A stretch of DNA of 64,000 nt from Nemopilema nomurai (taxonomy: Eukaryota > Cnidaria > Scyphozoa > Rhizostomeae > Rhizostomatidae), in assembly GCA_003864495.1 (NCBI GenBank), contig ML133498.1, positions 271,418 through 335,417 on the forward strand, written 5' to 3'. Made by a program: the position numbers and the translations under genes. Below are positions 26,301 to 39,500 of the stretch, piece by piece (within the stretch, counting starts at the first letter, position 1; each line of letters opens with the position of its first letter). Under the pieces are notes generated by a model. The model did not search any database and was not told the DNA's origin. It worked only from the letters and a program-made list of their open reading frames with translations.

Positions 26301-26639
26301 GCCTCGATTTCCTCCTTGCCTCGTTTCCATGCTAGTCTCGTTTAGTTGCTAAAAGCCCTAGCCTCATTTTAGTCCTAGCCTTGTTTCCATGCTAGCCTCG
26401 TTTTGGTGCTAGCCTCGTTTTGATGCTTAAAGCCCTAGCCTCATTTTTGGTCTAACCTCGTTTCGATGCTAGCCTCGTTTTGGTGCTAGAGCACTAGCCT
26501 CGTTTTCGTCCTAGCTTCGTTTAAATTCTATCCTCGTTTTGGTGCAAAAAGCCCTAGCCTTGTTTTCGTTTAAGCCTCTATTTCGTCCTAGTCTCGTTTC
26601 CATGCTAGCCTCGATTTGGTGCTTGAAGCTCTAACCTTT

Positions 26640-27680
26640 TTTTCGTTTTTCCCCGTTTCGTCCTTGCCTCGTTACCATGCTAGTCTCGTTTGTTGCTAAA
26701 AGCCCTAGCCTCATTTTAGTCCTAGCCTCGTTTCCATGCCAGCCTCGTTTTGGTGCTAGCCTCTTTTTGATGCTTAAAGCACTAGCATCATTTTTGTCCT
26801 AACCTCGTTTTCATGCTAACCTTGTTTTGGTGCTGAAAGCTCTAGTCTCGTTTATGTCCTATACTCGTTTCCATGCTAGCCTCGTTTTTGTGTTGAACGC
26901 CCTAGCCTCGTTTTCGTCCTAGCCTCGTTCCAATGCAAGCCTCGTTTTGGTTCTAAAGTTCTAGCATCGTTTTTCTCCTAGCCTCATTTTGGTGCTAGAG
27001 CCCTAGCCTTGTTTCCATGCTAGCCTCGTTTTCATGCTAGCCTCGTTTTGATGCTTAAAGCCCTAGCTTAATTTTTGTCCTAACCTCGTTTTCATGCTAG
27101 CCTTGTTTTGATGCTTAATCCCTAGCCTCATTTTTGTCCTAACCTCGTTCCGATGCAAGCCTCGTTTTGGTTCTAAAGTTCTAACCTCGTTTTCCTCCTA
27201 GCCTTGTTTCATGGCTAGCCTCGTTTTCGTCCTTGTCTCCTTTTCATCCTAGCCTTGTTTCCATGCTAGCCTTGTTTTCGTTCTTGCCTCGTTTTCGTCC
27301 TAGCCTCGTTTCATGCTAGCCTCGTTTGGGTGCTAGAGCCCTAGCCTCGTTTTCGTCCCAGCTTTGTTTCAATTCTATTTTCGTTTTGGTGCTAATAGAC
27401 ACAGCTCGTTTTCGTTTCAACCTCGTATTTGTCATAGTCTCGTTTCCATGCTAGCCTCATTGTTGCTAAAAGCCCTAGCCTCAATTTCGTTTTAGCCTCG
27501 ATTTCGTCCTTGCCTCGTTTCCATGCTAGTTTCGTTTAGTTGCTAAAAGCTCTAGCATACTTTTCGTCCTAACCTCGTTTTCATGCTAGCCTCGTTTTGG
27601 TGTTGAACGCCTAGCATCGTGTTTCGTCCTAGCCTCGTTCCCATGCAAGCCTCGTTTTGGTTCTAAAGTTTCTAGCCTCG
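26640..27680. other. Indel-rich stretch in L3 (suspected consensus errors)
   Basis: Compared with L2 and L4, this part shows isolated short indels with little substitution: 'tcgtttgttgc' for 'tcgtttagttgc', 'cctctttttgatgc' for 'cctcgttttgatgc', 'cctcgtttcatgc' for 'cctcgttttcatgc', 'acagctcg' for 'acagcctcg', 'gcctcattgttgc' for 'gcctcaatttgttgc', and 'catcgtgtttcg' for 'catcgttttcg'. The flanking kilobases match other copies almost exactly, so slow mutation is an unlikely cause. Confidence 0.65.
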
Positions 27681-27813
27681 TTTTCCTCTTAGCCTCATTT
27701 TGGTGCTAGAGCCCTAGCCTTGTTTCCATGCTAGCCTCGTTTTCATGCTAGCCTCGTTTTGATGCTTAAAGCCCTAGCCTCATTTTTGTCCTAACCTCGT
27801 TTTCATGCTAGCC
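27592..27813. repeat. 222-bp block present in L3 and L4, absent from L1 and L2
   Basis: In L1 and L2 the sequence runs directly from 'cctcgttttcatgctagcc' to 'ttgttttgatgcttaatcc'. In L3 extra 60-mers lie between two copies of that 'ttttcatgctagcc' boundary. The L4 equivalent is 37841-38061 (221 bp). The flanking repeat copies suggest gain or loss by misaligned recombination. The L3 version has extra bases ('catcgtgtttcg', 'aagtttctag') not present in L4, probably consensus noise. Confidence 0.8.
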
Positions 27814-30315
27814 TTGTTTTGATGCTTAATCCCTAGCCTCATTTCTTGCCCTAACCTTGTTTTTATGCTAACCTCGTTTTGGTGCTGAAAGCCCTAGCCT
27901 CGTTTTCGTCCTTGCCTCATTTCCATGCTAGTCTCGTTTAGTTACTAAAAGCCCTAGCCTCGTCTTCGTCCTAGCCTTGTTTCCATGCTTCCTAGCGTTG
28001 TTTTCATTCAAGCCTCAACTTTGTGTTAGCCTTGTTTTTGTGCTAAAAGCCATAGCCTCGTTTTCGTCCAAGACTTGTTTTCATTTTAGCCTCGTTTTGT
28101 TCCTAGCCTTGTTTTGTTCCTAGCCTTGTTTTTGTGCTAAAAGCCATAGCCTCGTTTTCGTCCTACCTTCGATTCTATGCAAGCATCATTTTGGTGCTAA
28201 AGCCCTAGCCTCGTTTTCTTCCTAGTCTCGTTTCCATGCTAGCAGTGTTTTGGTGCTAAAAGCCCTAGCCTCGTTTTCGTCCAAGACTCGTTTCCATTTT
28301 AGCCTCGTTTTGTTCCTAGCCTCGTTTTGATGCTTAAAGCCCTAGCCTTATTTTCGTCCTAAACTCGTTTTCATGCTAGCCTTGTTTTGGTGCTGAAAGC
28401 TCTAGTCTCGTTTATGTCCTATACTCGTTTCCATGCAAGCCTCGTTTTGGTGTTGAACGTCCTAGACTCGTTTTCGTCCTAGCCTCGTTCCAATGCAAGC
28501 CTCGTTTTCCTCCTAGCCTCATTTTGGTGCTAGAGCCCTAGCCTTGTTTCCATGCTAGCCTCGTTTTCATGCTAGCCTCGTTTTGATGCTTAAAGCCCTA
28601 GCTTCATTTTGGTCCTAACCTCGTTTTCATGCTAGGTTTGTTTTGATGCTTAATCCCTAGCCTCATTTTTGTCCTAACGTTGTTTTCATGCTAACCTCGT
28701 TTTGGTGCTGAGCGCCCTAGCCTCGTTTTCGTCCTAGCCTCGTTCCCATGCAAGCCTCGTTTTGGTTCTAAAGTTCTAGCCTCGTTTTCCTCCTAGCCTT
28801 GTTTCCATGCTAGCCTCGTTTTCGTCCTTGTCTCCTTTTCATCCTAGCCTTGTTTCCATGCTAGCCTCGTTTTCGTTCTTGCCTCGTATTTGTCATAGTC
28901 TCGTTTCCATGCTAGCCTCAATTTGTTGCTAAAAGCCCTAGCCTCAATTTCGTTTTAGCCTCGATTTCGTCCTTGCCTCGTTTCCATGCTAGTTTCGTTT
29001 AGTTGCTAAAAGCTCTAGCATCATTTTCTTCCTAACCTCGTTTTCATGCTAGCCTCGTTTTGGTGCTCAACCTCTAGCCTCGTTTTCGTTCTAGCCTCGT
29101 TTCCATGCAAGCCTCGTTTTGGTTCTAAAGCCCTAGCCTCATTTTCGTTCTAACCTCGTTTCCATGCTAGCCTTGTTTTGATGCTTAATCCCTAGCCTCA
29201 TTTTTGTCCTAACCTCGTTTTCATGCTAACTTCAATTTGGTGCTGAGCGCCCTAGCCTCGTTTTCGTCCTAGCCTCGTTCCCATGCAAGCCTCGTTTCGG
29301 TTCTAAAAGTTCTAGCCTCGTTTTCCTCCTAGCCTTGTTTCCATGCAAGCCTCGTTTTCGTCCTAGTCTCCTTTTCATCCTAGCCTTGTTTTCGTTTAAG
29401 CCTCGTTTTCGTCCTTGTTTCGTTTCCATGCTAGCTTCGATTTGGTTCTTAAAGCCCTAACGTTTTTTTCGTTTTTGCTCCGTTTCGGCATAGTCTCGTT
29501 TCCATGCTAGCCTCAATTTGTTGCTAAAAGCCCTAGCCTCAATTTCTATTTAGCCTCGATTTCATCCTTGCCTCGTTTCCATGCTAGTCTCGTTTAGTTG
29601 CTAAAAGCCCTAGCCTCATTTTTGTCCTAGCCTCGTTTCCATGCTAGCCTCGTTTTGGTGCTAGCCTCGGTTTTGATGCTTAAAGCCCTAGCCTCATTTT
29701 TGTTCTAACCTCGTTTCCATGCTAGCCTCGTTTTGGTGCTAGAGCTCTAGCCTCGTTTTCGTCCTAGCTTCGTTTCAAGTCTATCTTCGTTTTTGTGCTA
29801 AAAGACACAGCCTCGTTTTCGTTTCTGCTCCGTTTCGGCATAGTCTCGTTTCCATGCTAGCCTCAATTTGTTGCTAAAAGCCCTAGCCTCAATTTCTATT
29901 TAGCCTCGATTTCGTCCTTGCCTCGTTTCCATGCTAGTCTCGCTTAGTTGCTAAAAGCCCTAGCCTCATTTTTTTCCTAGCCTCGTTTCGATGCTAGCCT
30001 CGTTTTGGTGCTAGCCTCGTTTTGATGCTTAAAGCCCTAGCCTCATTTTTGGTCTAACCTCGTTTCGATGCTAGCCTCGTTTTGGTGCTAGAGCCCTAGC
30101 CTCGTTTTCATCCTAGCCTTATTTCCATGCTAGCCTCGTTTTCGTTCTAGCCTCGTTTCCATGCTAGCCTTGTTTTGGTGCTAGAGCACTAGCCTCATTT
30201 TCGTCCAAGCTTCGTTTAAATTCTATCCTCGTTTTGGTGCAAAAAGCCCTAGCCTTGTTTTCGTTTAAGCCTCGTTTTCGTCCTAGTCTCGTTTCCATGC
30301 TAGCCTCGATTTGGT

Positions 30316-33300
30316 GCTTGGAGCTCTAACCTTTTTTTCGTTTTTTCCCCGTTTCGTCCTAACCTCGTTTTCATGCTAGCCTCGTTTTGATGCTTAATCC
30401 CTAGCCTCATTTTTGTACTAACCTCTTTTTCATGTTAACCTCGTTTTGGTGCTGAACGCCCTAGCCTCGTTTTTCTCCTAGCCTCGTTTCCATGCTAGCC
30501 TCGTTTTGGTTCTAAAGCCCTAGCCTAGTTTTTCTCCTAGCCTTGTTTCCATGCTAGCCTCGTTTTCGTCCTTGCCTCGTTTTCGTCCTCGCCTCGTTTC
30601 CATGCTAGCCTCGTTTTGGTGCTAGAGCCCAAGCCTCGTTTTCGACCTAGCCTCATTTCCATGCTAAACTCGTTTAGTTACTAAAAGCCCTAGCCTCGTC
30701 TTCGTCCTAGCCTTCTTTCTATGCTTCCTAGCGTTGTTTCCATGCAAGCCTCAACTTTGTGCTAGCCTTGTTTTTGTGCTAAAAGCCATAGCCTCGTTTT
30801 CGTCCAAGACTTGTTTCCATTTTAGCCTCGTTTTTTTCCTAGCCTCGTTTTGATGCTTAAAGCCCTAGCATCATTTTCGTCCTAACCTCGTTTTCATGCT
30901 AGCCTCGTTTTGGTGTTTAAAGCTCTAGCCTCATTTTCGTCCTAACCTCGTTTCCATGCTAGCCTTTTTTTGGTGCTGAACGCCCTAGCCTCGTTTTCGT
31001 CCTAGCCTCGTTTCCATGCTAGCCTCGTTTTGGTTTTAAAGCCCTAGCCTCGTTTTCCTCCTAGCCTTGTTTCCATGCTAGCCTCGTTTTCGTCCTTGCC
31101 TCGTTTTCGTCCTAGCCTCGTTTCCATGCTAGCCTCGTTTTGGTGCTAAAAGAAACAGCCTCATTTTCGTTTTAACCTCGTATTAGTCCTAGCCTCGTTT
31201 CCATGCTAGCCTCGACTTGGTGCTTAAAACCCACTCTCGTTTTCGTTGTAGCCTCGTTTTGTCCTAGCCTCGTTTCCATGCTAGCCTCGTTTTGATGCTT
31301 AATGCCCTAGCCTCATTTTCCTTCTAATCTCGTAACCTCGTTTTCATGCTAGCTTTGTTTTGGTGCTGAAAGCTCTAGCCTCGTTTATGTCCTATACTCG
31401 TTTCCATGCTAGCCTCGTTTTGATGCTTAGTCCCTAGCCTCAATTTTTGTCCTAACCTCGTTTTCATGCTATCCTCGTTTTGATGCAAAAAGCCCTAGCC
31501 TTGTTTTCGTTTAAGCTTCGTTTTCGTCCTAGTCTCGTTTCCATGCTAGCCTCGATTTGGTGCTTAAAGCCCTAACCTTTTTTTCGTTTTTGCTCCGTTT
31601 CGGCATAGTCTCATTTCCATGCTAGCCTCAATTTGTTGCTAAAAGCCCTAGGCTCAATTTCTATTTAGCCTCGATTTCGTCCTTGCCTCGTTTCCATGCT
31701 AGTCTCGTTTAGTTGCTAAAAGCCCTAGCCTCATTTTAGTCCTAGCCTTGTTTCCATGCTAGCCTCGTTTTGGTGCTAACCTCGTTTTGATGCTTAAAAC
31801 CCTAGCCTTATTTTCGTCCTAACCTCATTTTCATGTTAGCCTTGTTGTGGTGCTAAAAGCTCTAGTCTCGTTTATGTCCTATACTCGTTTCCATGCTAGC
31901 CTTGTTTTGGTGTTGAACGCCCTAGACTCATTTTCGTCCTAACCTCGTTCCCATGCAAGCCTTGATTTGGTTCTCAAGTTCTAGCCTCGTTTTCCTCCTA
32001 GCCTCATTTTGGTGCTAGAGCCCTAGCCTTATTTCCATGCTAGCCTCGTTTTCATGCTAGCCTCGTTTTGATGCTTAAAGCCCTAGCCTCATTTTTGTCC
32101 TAACCTCGTTTTCATGCTAGCCTTGTTTTGATGCTTAGTCCCTAGCCTCATTTTTTGTCCTAACCTCGTTTTCATGCTAACCTCGTTTTCGTCCTTGCCT
32201 CATTTCCATGCTTGTCTCGTTTAGTTACTAAAAGCCCTAGCCTCATCTTCGTCCTATTCTTGTTAAAATGCTTCCTAGCGTTGTTTCCATGCAAGCCTCA
32301 ACTTTGTGCTAGCCTTGTTATTGTGCTAAAAGCCATAGCCTCGTTTTCGTCCAAGACTTGTTTCCATTTTAGCCTCGTTTTGTTCCTAGCCTCGTTTTGA
32401 TGCTTAAAGCCCTAGCATCATTTTCGTCCTAACCTCGTTTTCATGCTAGCCTCGTTTTGGTGCTGAACCCCTAGCCTCGTTTTCGTTCTAAAGCCCTAGC
32501 CTCAATTTCGTTCTAACCTCGTATTCATGCTAGCCTTGTTTTGGTGCTTAAAGCTCTAGCCTCATTTTCGTCCTAACTTCATTTCCATGCTAGCCTTGTT
32601 TTGGTGCTGAACGCCCTAGCCTCGTTTTTGTCCTAGCCTCGTTTCCATGCTAGCCTCGTTTTGGTTCTAAAGCCCTAGCCTCGTTTTCCTCCTACCCTTG
32701 TTTCCATGCTAGCCTCGTTTCCGTCCTTGCCTCGTTTTCGTCCTAGCCTCGTTACCATGCTAGCCTCGTTTTGGTGCTAAAAGAAACAGCCTCATTTTCG
32801 TTTTAACCTCGTATTAGTCCTAGCCTCGTTTCCAAACTAGCCTCGACTTGGTGCTTAAAACCCACTCTCGTTTTCGTTATAGCCTCGTTTTGTCCTAGCC
32901 TCGTTTCCATGCCAGCCTCGTTTTGGTTTTAAACCCCTAGCCTCGTTTCCCTCTTAGCCTTGTTTTCTTGCTAGCCTTGTTTTGATGCTTAAAGCCCTAG
33001 CCTCATTTTTGTCCTAACCTCGTTTTCATGCTAGCCTCGTTTTGGTGCTGAACGCCCTAGCCTCATTTTCGTCCTAGCCTCGTTTCCATGCTAGCCTCGT
33101 TTTGGTTCTAAAGCCCTAGCCTCGTATTCCTTCTAGCCTTGTTTCCATGCTAGCCTCGTTTTTGTCCTTGCCTCTTTTTCGTCCTAGCCTCGTTTCCATG
33201 CTAGCCTCGATTTGGTGCTAAAAGAAACAGCCTCCTTTTCGTTTTAACCTCGTATTTGTCCTAGCCTCGTTTCCATGCTAGCCTCGTTTTGGTGCTAGCC

Positions 33301-33599
33301 TCGTTTTGATGCTTAAAGCCCTAGCCTCATTTTTGGTCTAACCTCGTTTCGATGCTAGCCTCGTTTTGGTGCTATAGCCCTAGCCTCGTTTTCATCCTAG
33401 CCTTATTTCCATGCTAGCCTCGTTTTCGTTCTAGCCTCGTTTCCATGCTAGCCTTGTTTTGGTGCTAGAGCACTAGCCTCATTTTCGTCCAAGCTTCGTT
33501 TAAATTCTATCCTCGTTTTGGTGCAAAAAGCCCTAGCCTTGTTTTCATTTAAGCCTTGTTTTCGTCCTAGTCTCGTTTCCATGCTAGCCTCGATTTGGT
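30316..33599. repeat. Short HOR unit S3, internally deleted (3,284 bp)
   Basis: It begins as a normal short unit but carries a deletion of about 1,752 bp relative to S2: from after 'ccttctaatctcgt' (S2 about 19346) to 'aacctcgttttcatgctag' (S2 about 21098). The remainder follows S2 to the tail. It has 'ggttttaaagcc' near 31034, a variant shared with S4, S5 and S7 but not S1 or S2 (ggttctaaag). A 62-codon frame starting at TTG (32212) repeats those in S1 and S2. Confidence 0.88.
31321..31345. other. Deletion junction in S3, out of monomer register
   Basis: The sequence reads 'ctaatctcgtaacctcg'. The left part belongs to an 'aatctcgttttcatgc' monomer and the right part to a 'cctaacctcgttttc' monomer. 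The join leaves a cut-short monomer, so the break is not in phase with the 17-bp repeat, and at most a base or so of overlap is visible. This fits end joining better than homologous unequal crossing-over. Confidence 0.75.
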
Positions 33600-36500
33600 G
33601 CTTGGAGCTCTAACCTTTTTTTCGTTTTTTCCCCGTTTCGTCCTAACCTCGTTTTCATGCTAGCCTCGTTTTGATGCTTAATCCCTAGCCTCATTTTTGT
33701 ACTAACCTCTTTTTCATGTTAACCTCGTTTTGGTGCTGAACGCCCTAGCCTCGTTTTTCTCCTAGCCTCGTTTCCATGCTAGCCTCGTTTTGGTTCTAAA
33801 GCCCTAGCCTAGTTTTTCTCCTAGCCTTGTTTCCATGCTAGCCTCGTTTTCGTCCTTGCCTCGTTTTCGTCCTCGCCTCGTTTCCATGCTAGCCTCGTTT
33901 TGGTGCTAGAGCCCAAGCCTCGTTTTCGTCCTAGCCTCATTCCATGCTAAACCCGTTTAGTTACTAAAAGCCCTAGCCTCGTCTTCGTCCTAGCCTTCTT
34001 TCTATGCTTCCTAGCGTTGTTTCCATGCAAGCCTCAACTTTGTGCTAGCCTTGTTTTTGTGCTAAAAGCCATAGCCTCGTTTTCGTCCAAGACTTGTTTC
34101 CATTTTAGCCTCGTTTTTTTCCTAGCCTCGTTTTGATGCTTAAAGCCCTAGCATCATTTTCGTCCTAACCTCGTTTTCATGCTAGCCTCGTTTTTGGTGT
34201 TTAAAGCTCTAGCCTCATTTTCGTCCTAACCTCGTTTCCATGCTAGCCTTTTTTTGGTGCTGAACGCCCTAGCCTCGTTTTCGTCCTAGCCTCGTTTCCA
34301 TGCTAGCCTCGTTTTGGTTCTAAAGCCTAGCCTCGTTTTCCTCCTAGCCTTGTTTCCATGCTAGCCTCGTTTTCGTCCTTGCCTCGTTTTCGTCCTAGCC
34401 TCGTTTCCATGCTAGCCTCGTTTTGGTGCTAAAAGAAACAGCCTCATTTTCGTTTTAACCTCGTATTAGTCCTAGCCTCGTTTCCATGCTAGCCTCGACT
34501 TGGTGCTTAAAACCCACTCTCTCGTTTTCGTTTCCATGCTAGCCTCTTTTGTCCTAGCCTCGTTTCCATGCTAGCCTCGTTTTGATGCTTAATGCCCTAG
34601 CCTCATTTTCCTTCTAATCTCGTTTTCATGCAAGCCTTGTTTTGGTGCTTAAAGCTCCAGCCTCATTTTCGTCCTAACCTCGTTTCCATGCTAGCCTTGT
34701 TTTGGTGCTGAACGCCCTAGCCTCGTTTTCGTCCTAGACTCGTTTCCATGCTAGTCTCGTTTTGGTGCTAGCCTTGTTTTGATGCCTAAAACCCTAGCCT
34801 CATTTTCGTCCTAACCTCGTTTTCATGCTAGCCTCGTTTTGATGCTTACTCCCTAGCCTCATTTTTGTACTAACCTCTTTTTCATGCTAACCTCGTTTTG
34901 GTGCTGAACGCCCTAGCCTCGTTTTTGTCCTAGCCTCGTTTCCATGCTAGCCTCGTTTTGGTTCTAAAGCCCTAGCCTAGTTTTCCTCCTAGCCTTGTTT
35001 CCATGCCAGCCTCGTTTTCGTCCTTGCCTCGTTTTCGTCCTATCCTCGTTTCCATGCTAGCCTCGTATTGGTGCTAGAGCCCTAGCCTCGTTTTCGTTCT
35101 AGCCTCATTTCCATGCTAGTCTCGTTTAGTTACTAAAAGCCCTAGCCTCGTCTTCGTCCTAGCCTTGTTAACATGCTTCCTAGCGTTGTTTCCATGCAAG
35201 CCTCAACTTTGTGCTAGCCTTGTTTTTGTGCTAAAAGCCATAGCCTCGTTTTCGTCCAAGACTTGTTTCCATTTTAGCCTCGTTTTGTTCCTAGCCTCGT
35301 TTTCATGCTTAAAGCCCTAGCATCATTTTCGTCCTAACCTCGTTTTCATGCTAGCCTCGTTTTGGTGCTGAACCCCTAGCCTCGTTTTCGTTCTAAAGCC
35401 CTAGCCTCAATTTCGTTCTAACCTCGTTTTCATGCTAGCCTTGTTTTGGTGCTAAAAGAAACAGCCTCATTTTCGTTTTAACCTCGTATTAGTCCTAGCC
35501 TCGTTTCCAAACTAGCCTCGATTTGGTGCTTAAAACCCACTCTCGTTTTCGTTATAGCCTCGTTTTGTCCTAGCCTCGTTTCCATGCCAGCCTCGTTTTG
35601 GTTTTAAACCCCTAGCCTCGTTTCCCTCTTAGCCTTGTTTTCTTGCTGGCCTTGTTTTGATGCTTAAAGCCCTAGCCTCATTTTTGTCCTAACCTCGTTT
35701 TCATGCTAGCCTCGTTTTGGTGCTGAACGCCCTAGCCTCGTTTTCGTCCTAGCCTCGTTTCCATGCTAGCCTCGTTTTGGTTCTAAAGCCCTAGCCTCGT
35801 ATTCCTCCTAGCCTTGTTTCCATGCTAGCCTCGTTTTTGTCCTTGCCTCTTTTTTGTCCTAGCCTCGTTTCCATGCTAGCCTCGATATGGTGCTAAAAGA
35901 AACAGCCTCCTTTTCGTTTTAACCTCGTATTTGTCCTAGCCTCGTTTCCATGCTAGCCTCGACTTGGTGCTTAAAACCCACTCTCGTTTTCGTTGTAGCC
36001 TCGTTTTGTCCTAGCCTCGTTTCCATGCTAGCCTTGTTTTGATGCTTAAAGCTCTAGCCTCATTATCGTCCCTAACCTCGTTTCCATGCTAGCCTTGTTT
36101 TGGTGCTGAACGCCCTAGCCTCGTTTTCGTCCTAGACTCGTTTCCATGCTAGCCTCGTTTTGGTGCCAGCCTCGTTTTGATGCTTAAAACCCTAGCCTCA
36201 TTTTCGTCCTAACCTCGTTTTCATGCTAGCTTTCTTTTGGTGCTGAAAGCTCTAGCCTCGTTTATGTCCTATACTCGTTTCCATGCTAGCCTCGTTTTGA
36301 TGCTTAGTCCCTAGCCTCAATTTTTGTCCTAACCTCGTTTTCATGCTATCCTCGTTTTGATGCAAAAAGCCCTAGCCTTGTTTTCGTTTAAGCTTCGTTT
36401 TCGTCCTAGTCTCGTTTCCATGCTAGCCTCGATTTGGTGCTTAAAGCCCTAACCTTTTTTTCGTTTTTGCTCCGTTTCGGCATAGTCTCATTTCCATGCT

Positions 36501-39500
36501 AGCCTCAATTTGTTGCTAAAAGCCCTAGGCTCAATTTCTATTTAGCCTCGATTTCCTCCTTGCCTCGTTTCCATGCTAGTCTCGTTTAGTTGCTAAAAGC
36601 CCTAGCCTCATTTTAGTCCTAGCCTTGTTTCCATGCTAGCCTCGTTTTGGTGCTAGCCTCGTTTTGATGCTTAAAGCCCTAGCCTCATTTTTGGTCTAAC
36701 CTCGTTTCGATGCTAGCCTCGTTTTGGTGCTAGAGCACTAGCCTCGTTTTCGTCCTAGCTTCGTTTAAATTCTATCCTCGTTTTGGTGCAAAAAGCCCTA
36801 GCCTTGTTTTCGTTTAAGCCTCTATTTCGTCCTAGTCTCGTTTCCATGCTAGCCTCGATTTGGTGCTTGAAGCTCTAACCTTTTTTTCGTTTTTCCCCGT
36901 TTCGTCCTTGCCTCGTTACCATGCTAGTCTCGTTTAGTTGCTAAAAGCCCTAGCCTCATTTTAGTCCTAGCCTCGTTTCCATGCCAGCCTCGTTTTGGTG
37001 CTAGCCTCGTTTTGATGCTTAAAGCACTAGCATCATTTTTGTCCTAACCTCGTTTTCATGCTAACCTTGTTTTGGTGCTGAAAGCTCTAGTCTCGTTTAT
37101 GTCCTATACTCGTTTCCATGCTAGCCTCGTTTTTGTGTTGAACGCCCTAGCCTCGTTTTCGTCCTAGCCTCGTTCCAATGCAAGCCTCGTTTTGGTTCTA
37201 AAGTTCTAGCATCGTTTTTCTCCTAGCCTCATTTTGGTGCTAGAGCCCTAGCCTTGTTTCCATGCTAGCCTCGTTTTCATGCTAGCCTCGTTTTGATGCT
37301 TAAAGCCCTAGCTTAATTTTTGTCCTAACCTCGTTTTCATGCTAGCCTTGTTTTGATGCTTAATCCCTAGCCTCATTTTTGTCCTAACCTCGTTCCGATG
37401 CAAGCCTCGTTTTGGTTCTAAAGTTCTAACCTCGTTTTCCTCCTAGCCTTGTTTCATGGCTAGCCTCGTTTTCGTCCTTGTCTCCTTTTCATCCTAGCCT
37501 TGTTTCCATGCTAGCCTTGTTTTCGTTCTTGCCTCGTTTTCGTCCTAGCCTCGTTTTCATGCTAGCCTCGTTTGGGTGCTAGAGCCCTAGCCTCGTTTTC
37601 GTCCCAGCTTTGTTTCAATTCTATTTTCGTTTTGGTGCTAATAGACACAGCCTCGTTTTCGTTTCAACCTCGTATTTGTCATAGTCTCGTTTCCATGCTA
37701 GCCTCAATTTGTTGCTAAAAGCCCTAGCCTCAATTTCGTTTTAGCCTCGATTTCGTCCTTGCCTCGTTTCCATGCTAGTTTCGTTTAGTTGCTAAAAGCT
37801 CTAGCATACTTTTCGTCCTAACCTCGTTTTCATGCTAGCCTCGTTTTGGTGTTGAACGCCCTAGCATCGTTTTCGTCCTAGCCTCGTTCCCATGCAAGCC
37901 TCGTTTTGGTTCTAAAGTTCTAGCCTCGTTTTCCTCTTAGCCTCATTTTGGTGCTAGAGCCCTAGCCTTGTTTCCATGCTAGCCTCGTTTTCATGCTAGC
38001 CTCGTTTTGATGCTTAAAGCCCTAGCCTCATTTTTGTCCTAACCTCGTTTTCATGCTAGCCTTGTTTTGATGCTTAATCCCTAGCCTCATTTCTTGCCCT
38101 AACCTTGTTTTTATGCTAACCTCGTTTTGGTGCTGAAAGCCCTAGCCTCGTTTTCGTCCTTGCCTCATTTCCATGCTAGTCTCGTTTAGTTACTAAAAGC
38201 CCTAGCCTCGTCTTCGTCCTAGCCTTGTTTCCATGCTTCCTAGCGTTGTTTTCATTCAAGCCTCAACTTTGTGTTAGCCTTGTTTTTGTGCTAAAAGCCA
38301 TAGCCTCGTTTTCGTCCAAGACTTGTTTTCATTTTAGCCTCGTTTTGTTCCTAGCCTTGTTTTGTTCCTAGCCTTGTTTTTGTGCTAAAAGCCATAGCCT
38401 CGTTTTCGTCCTACCTTCGATTCTATGCAAGCATCATTTTGGTGCTAAAGCCCTAGCCTCGTTTCTTCCTAGTCTCGTTTCCATGCTAGCAGTGTTTTGG
38501 TGCTAAAAGCCCTAGCCTCGTTTTCGTCCAAGACTCGTTTCCATTTTAGCCTCGTTTTGTTCCTAGCCTCGTTTTGATGCTTAAAGCCCTAGCCTTATTT
38601 TCGTCCTAAACTCGTTTTCATGCTAGCCTTGTTTTGGTGCTGAAAGCTCTAGTCTCGTTTATGTCCTATACTCGTTTCCATGCAAGCCTCGTTTTGGTGT
38701 TGAACGTCCTAGACTCGTTTTCGTCCTAGCCTCGTTCCAATGCAAGCCTCGTTTTCCTCCTAGCCTCATTTTGGTGCTAGAGCCCTAGCCTTGTTTCCAT
38801 GCTAGCCTCGTTTTCATGCTAGCCTCGTTTTGATGCTTAAAGCCCTAGCTTCATTTTGGTCCTAACCTCGTTTTCATGCTAGGTTTGTTTTGATGCTTAA
38901 TCCCTAGCCTCATTTTTGTCCTAACGTTGTTTTCATGCTAACCTCGTTTTGGTGCTGAGCGCCCTAGCCTCGTTTTCGTCCTAGCCTCGTTCCCATGCAA
39001 GCCTCGTTTTGGTTCTAAAGTTCTAGCCTCGTTTTCCTCCTAGCCTTGTTTCCATGCTAGCCTCGTTTTCGTCCTTGTCTCCTTTTCATCCTAGCCTTGT
39101 TTCCATGCTAGCCTCGTTTTCGTTCTTGCCTCGTATTTGTCATAGTCTCGTTTCCATGCTAGCCTCAATTTGTTGCTAAAAGCCCTAGCCTCAATTTCGT
39201 TTTAGCCTCGATTTCGTCCTTGCCTCGTTTCCATGCTAGTTTCGTTTAGTTGCTAAAAGCTCTAGCATCATTTTCTTCCTAACCTCGTTTTCATGCTAGC
39301 CTCGTTTTGGTGCTCAACCTCTAGCCTCGTTTTCGTTCTAGCCTCGTTTCCATGCAAGCCTCGTTTTGGTTCTAAAGCCCTAGCCTCATTTTCGTTCTAA
39401 CCTCGTTTCCATGCTAGCCTTGTTTTGATGCTTAATCCCTAGCCTCATTTTTGTCCTAACCTCGTTTTCATGCTAACTTCAATTTGGTGCTGAGCGCCCT

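Larger units (their letters stand above)
23365..30315. repeat. Long HOR unit L3 (6,951 bp)
   Basis: Its order matches L1 and L2, but it is about 310 bp longer. Two blocks explain this: about 93 bp near 24061-24153 (also present in the S units) and 222 bp at 27592-27813 (shared with L4 only). It also keeps the L-type 60-bp insertion (near 24540-24600) and the L-type absence of the 230-bp block. The head is therefore a mixture of L and S character, as expected from exchange between unit types. The 26.65-27.68 kb part has many one-base losses. Confidence 0.88.
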
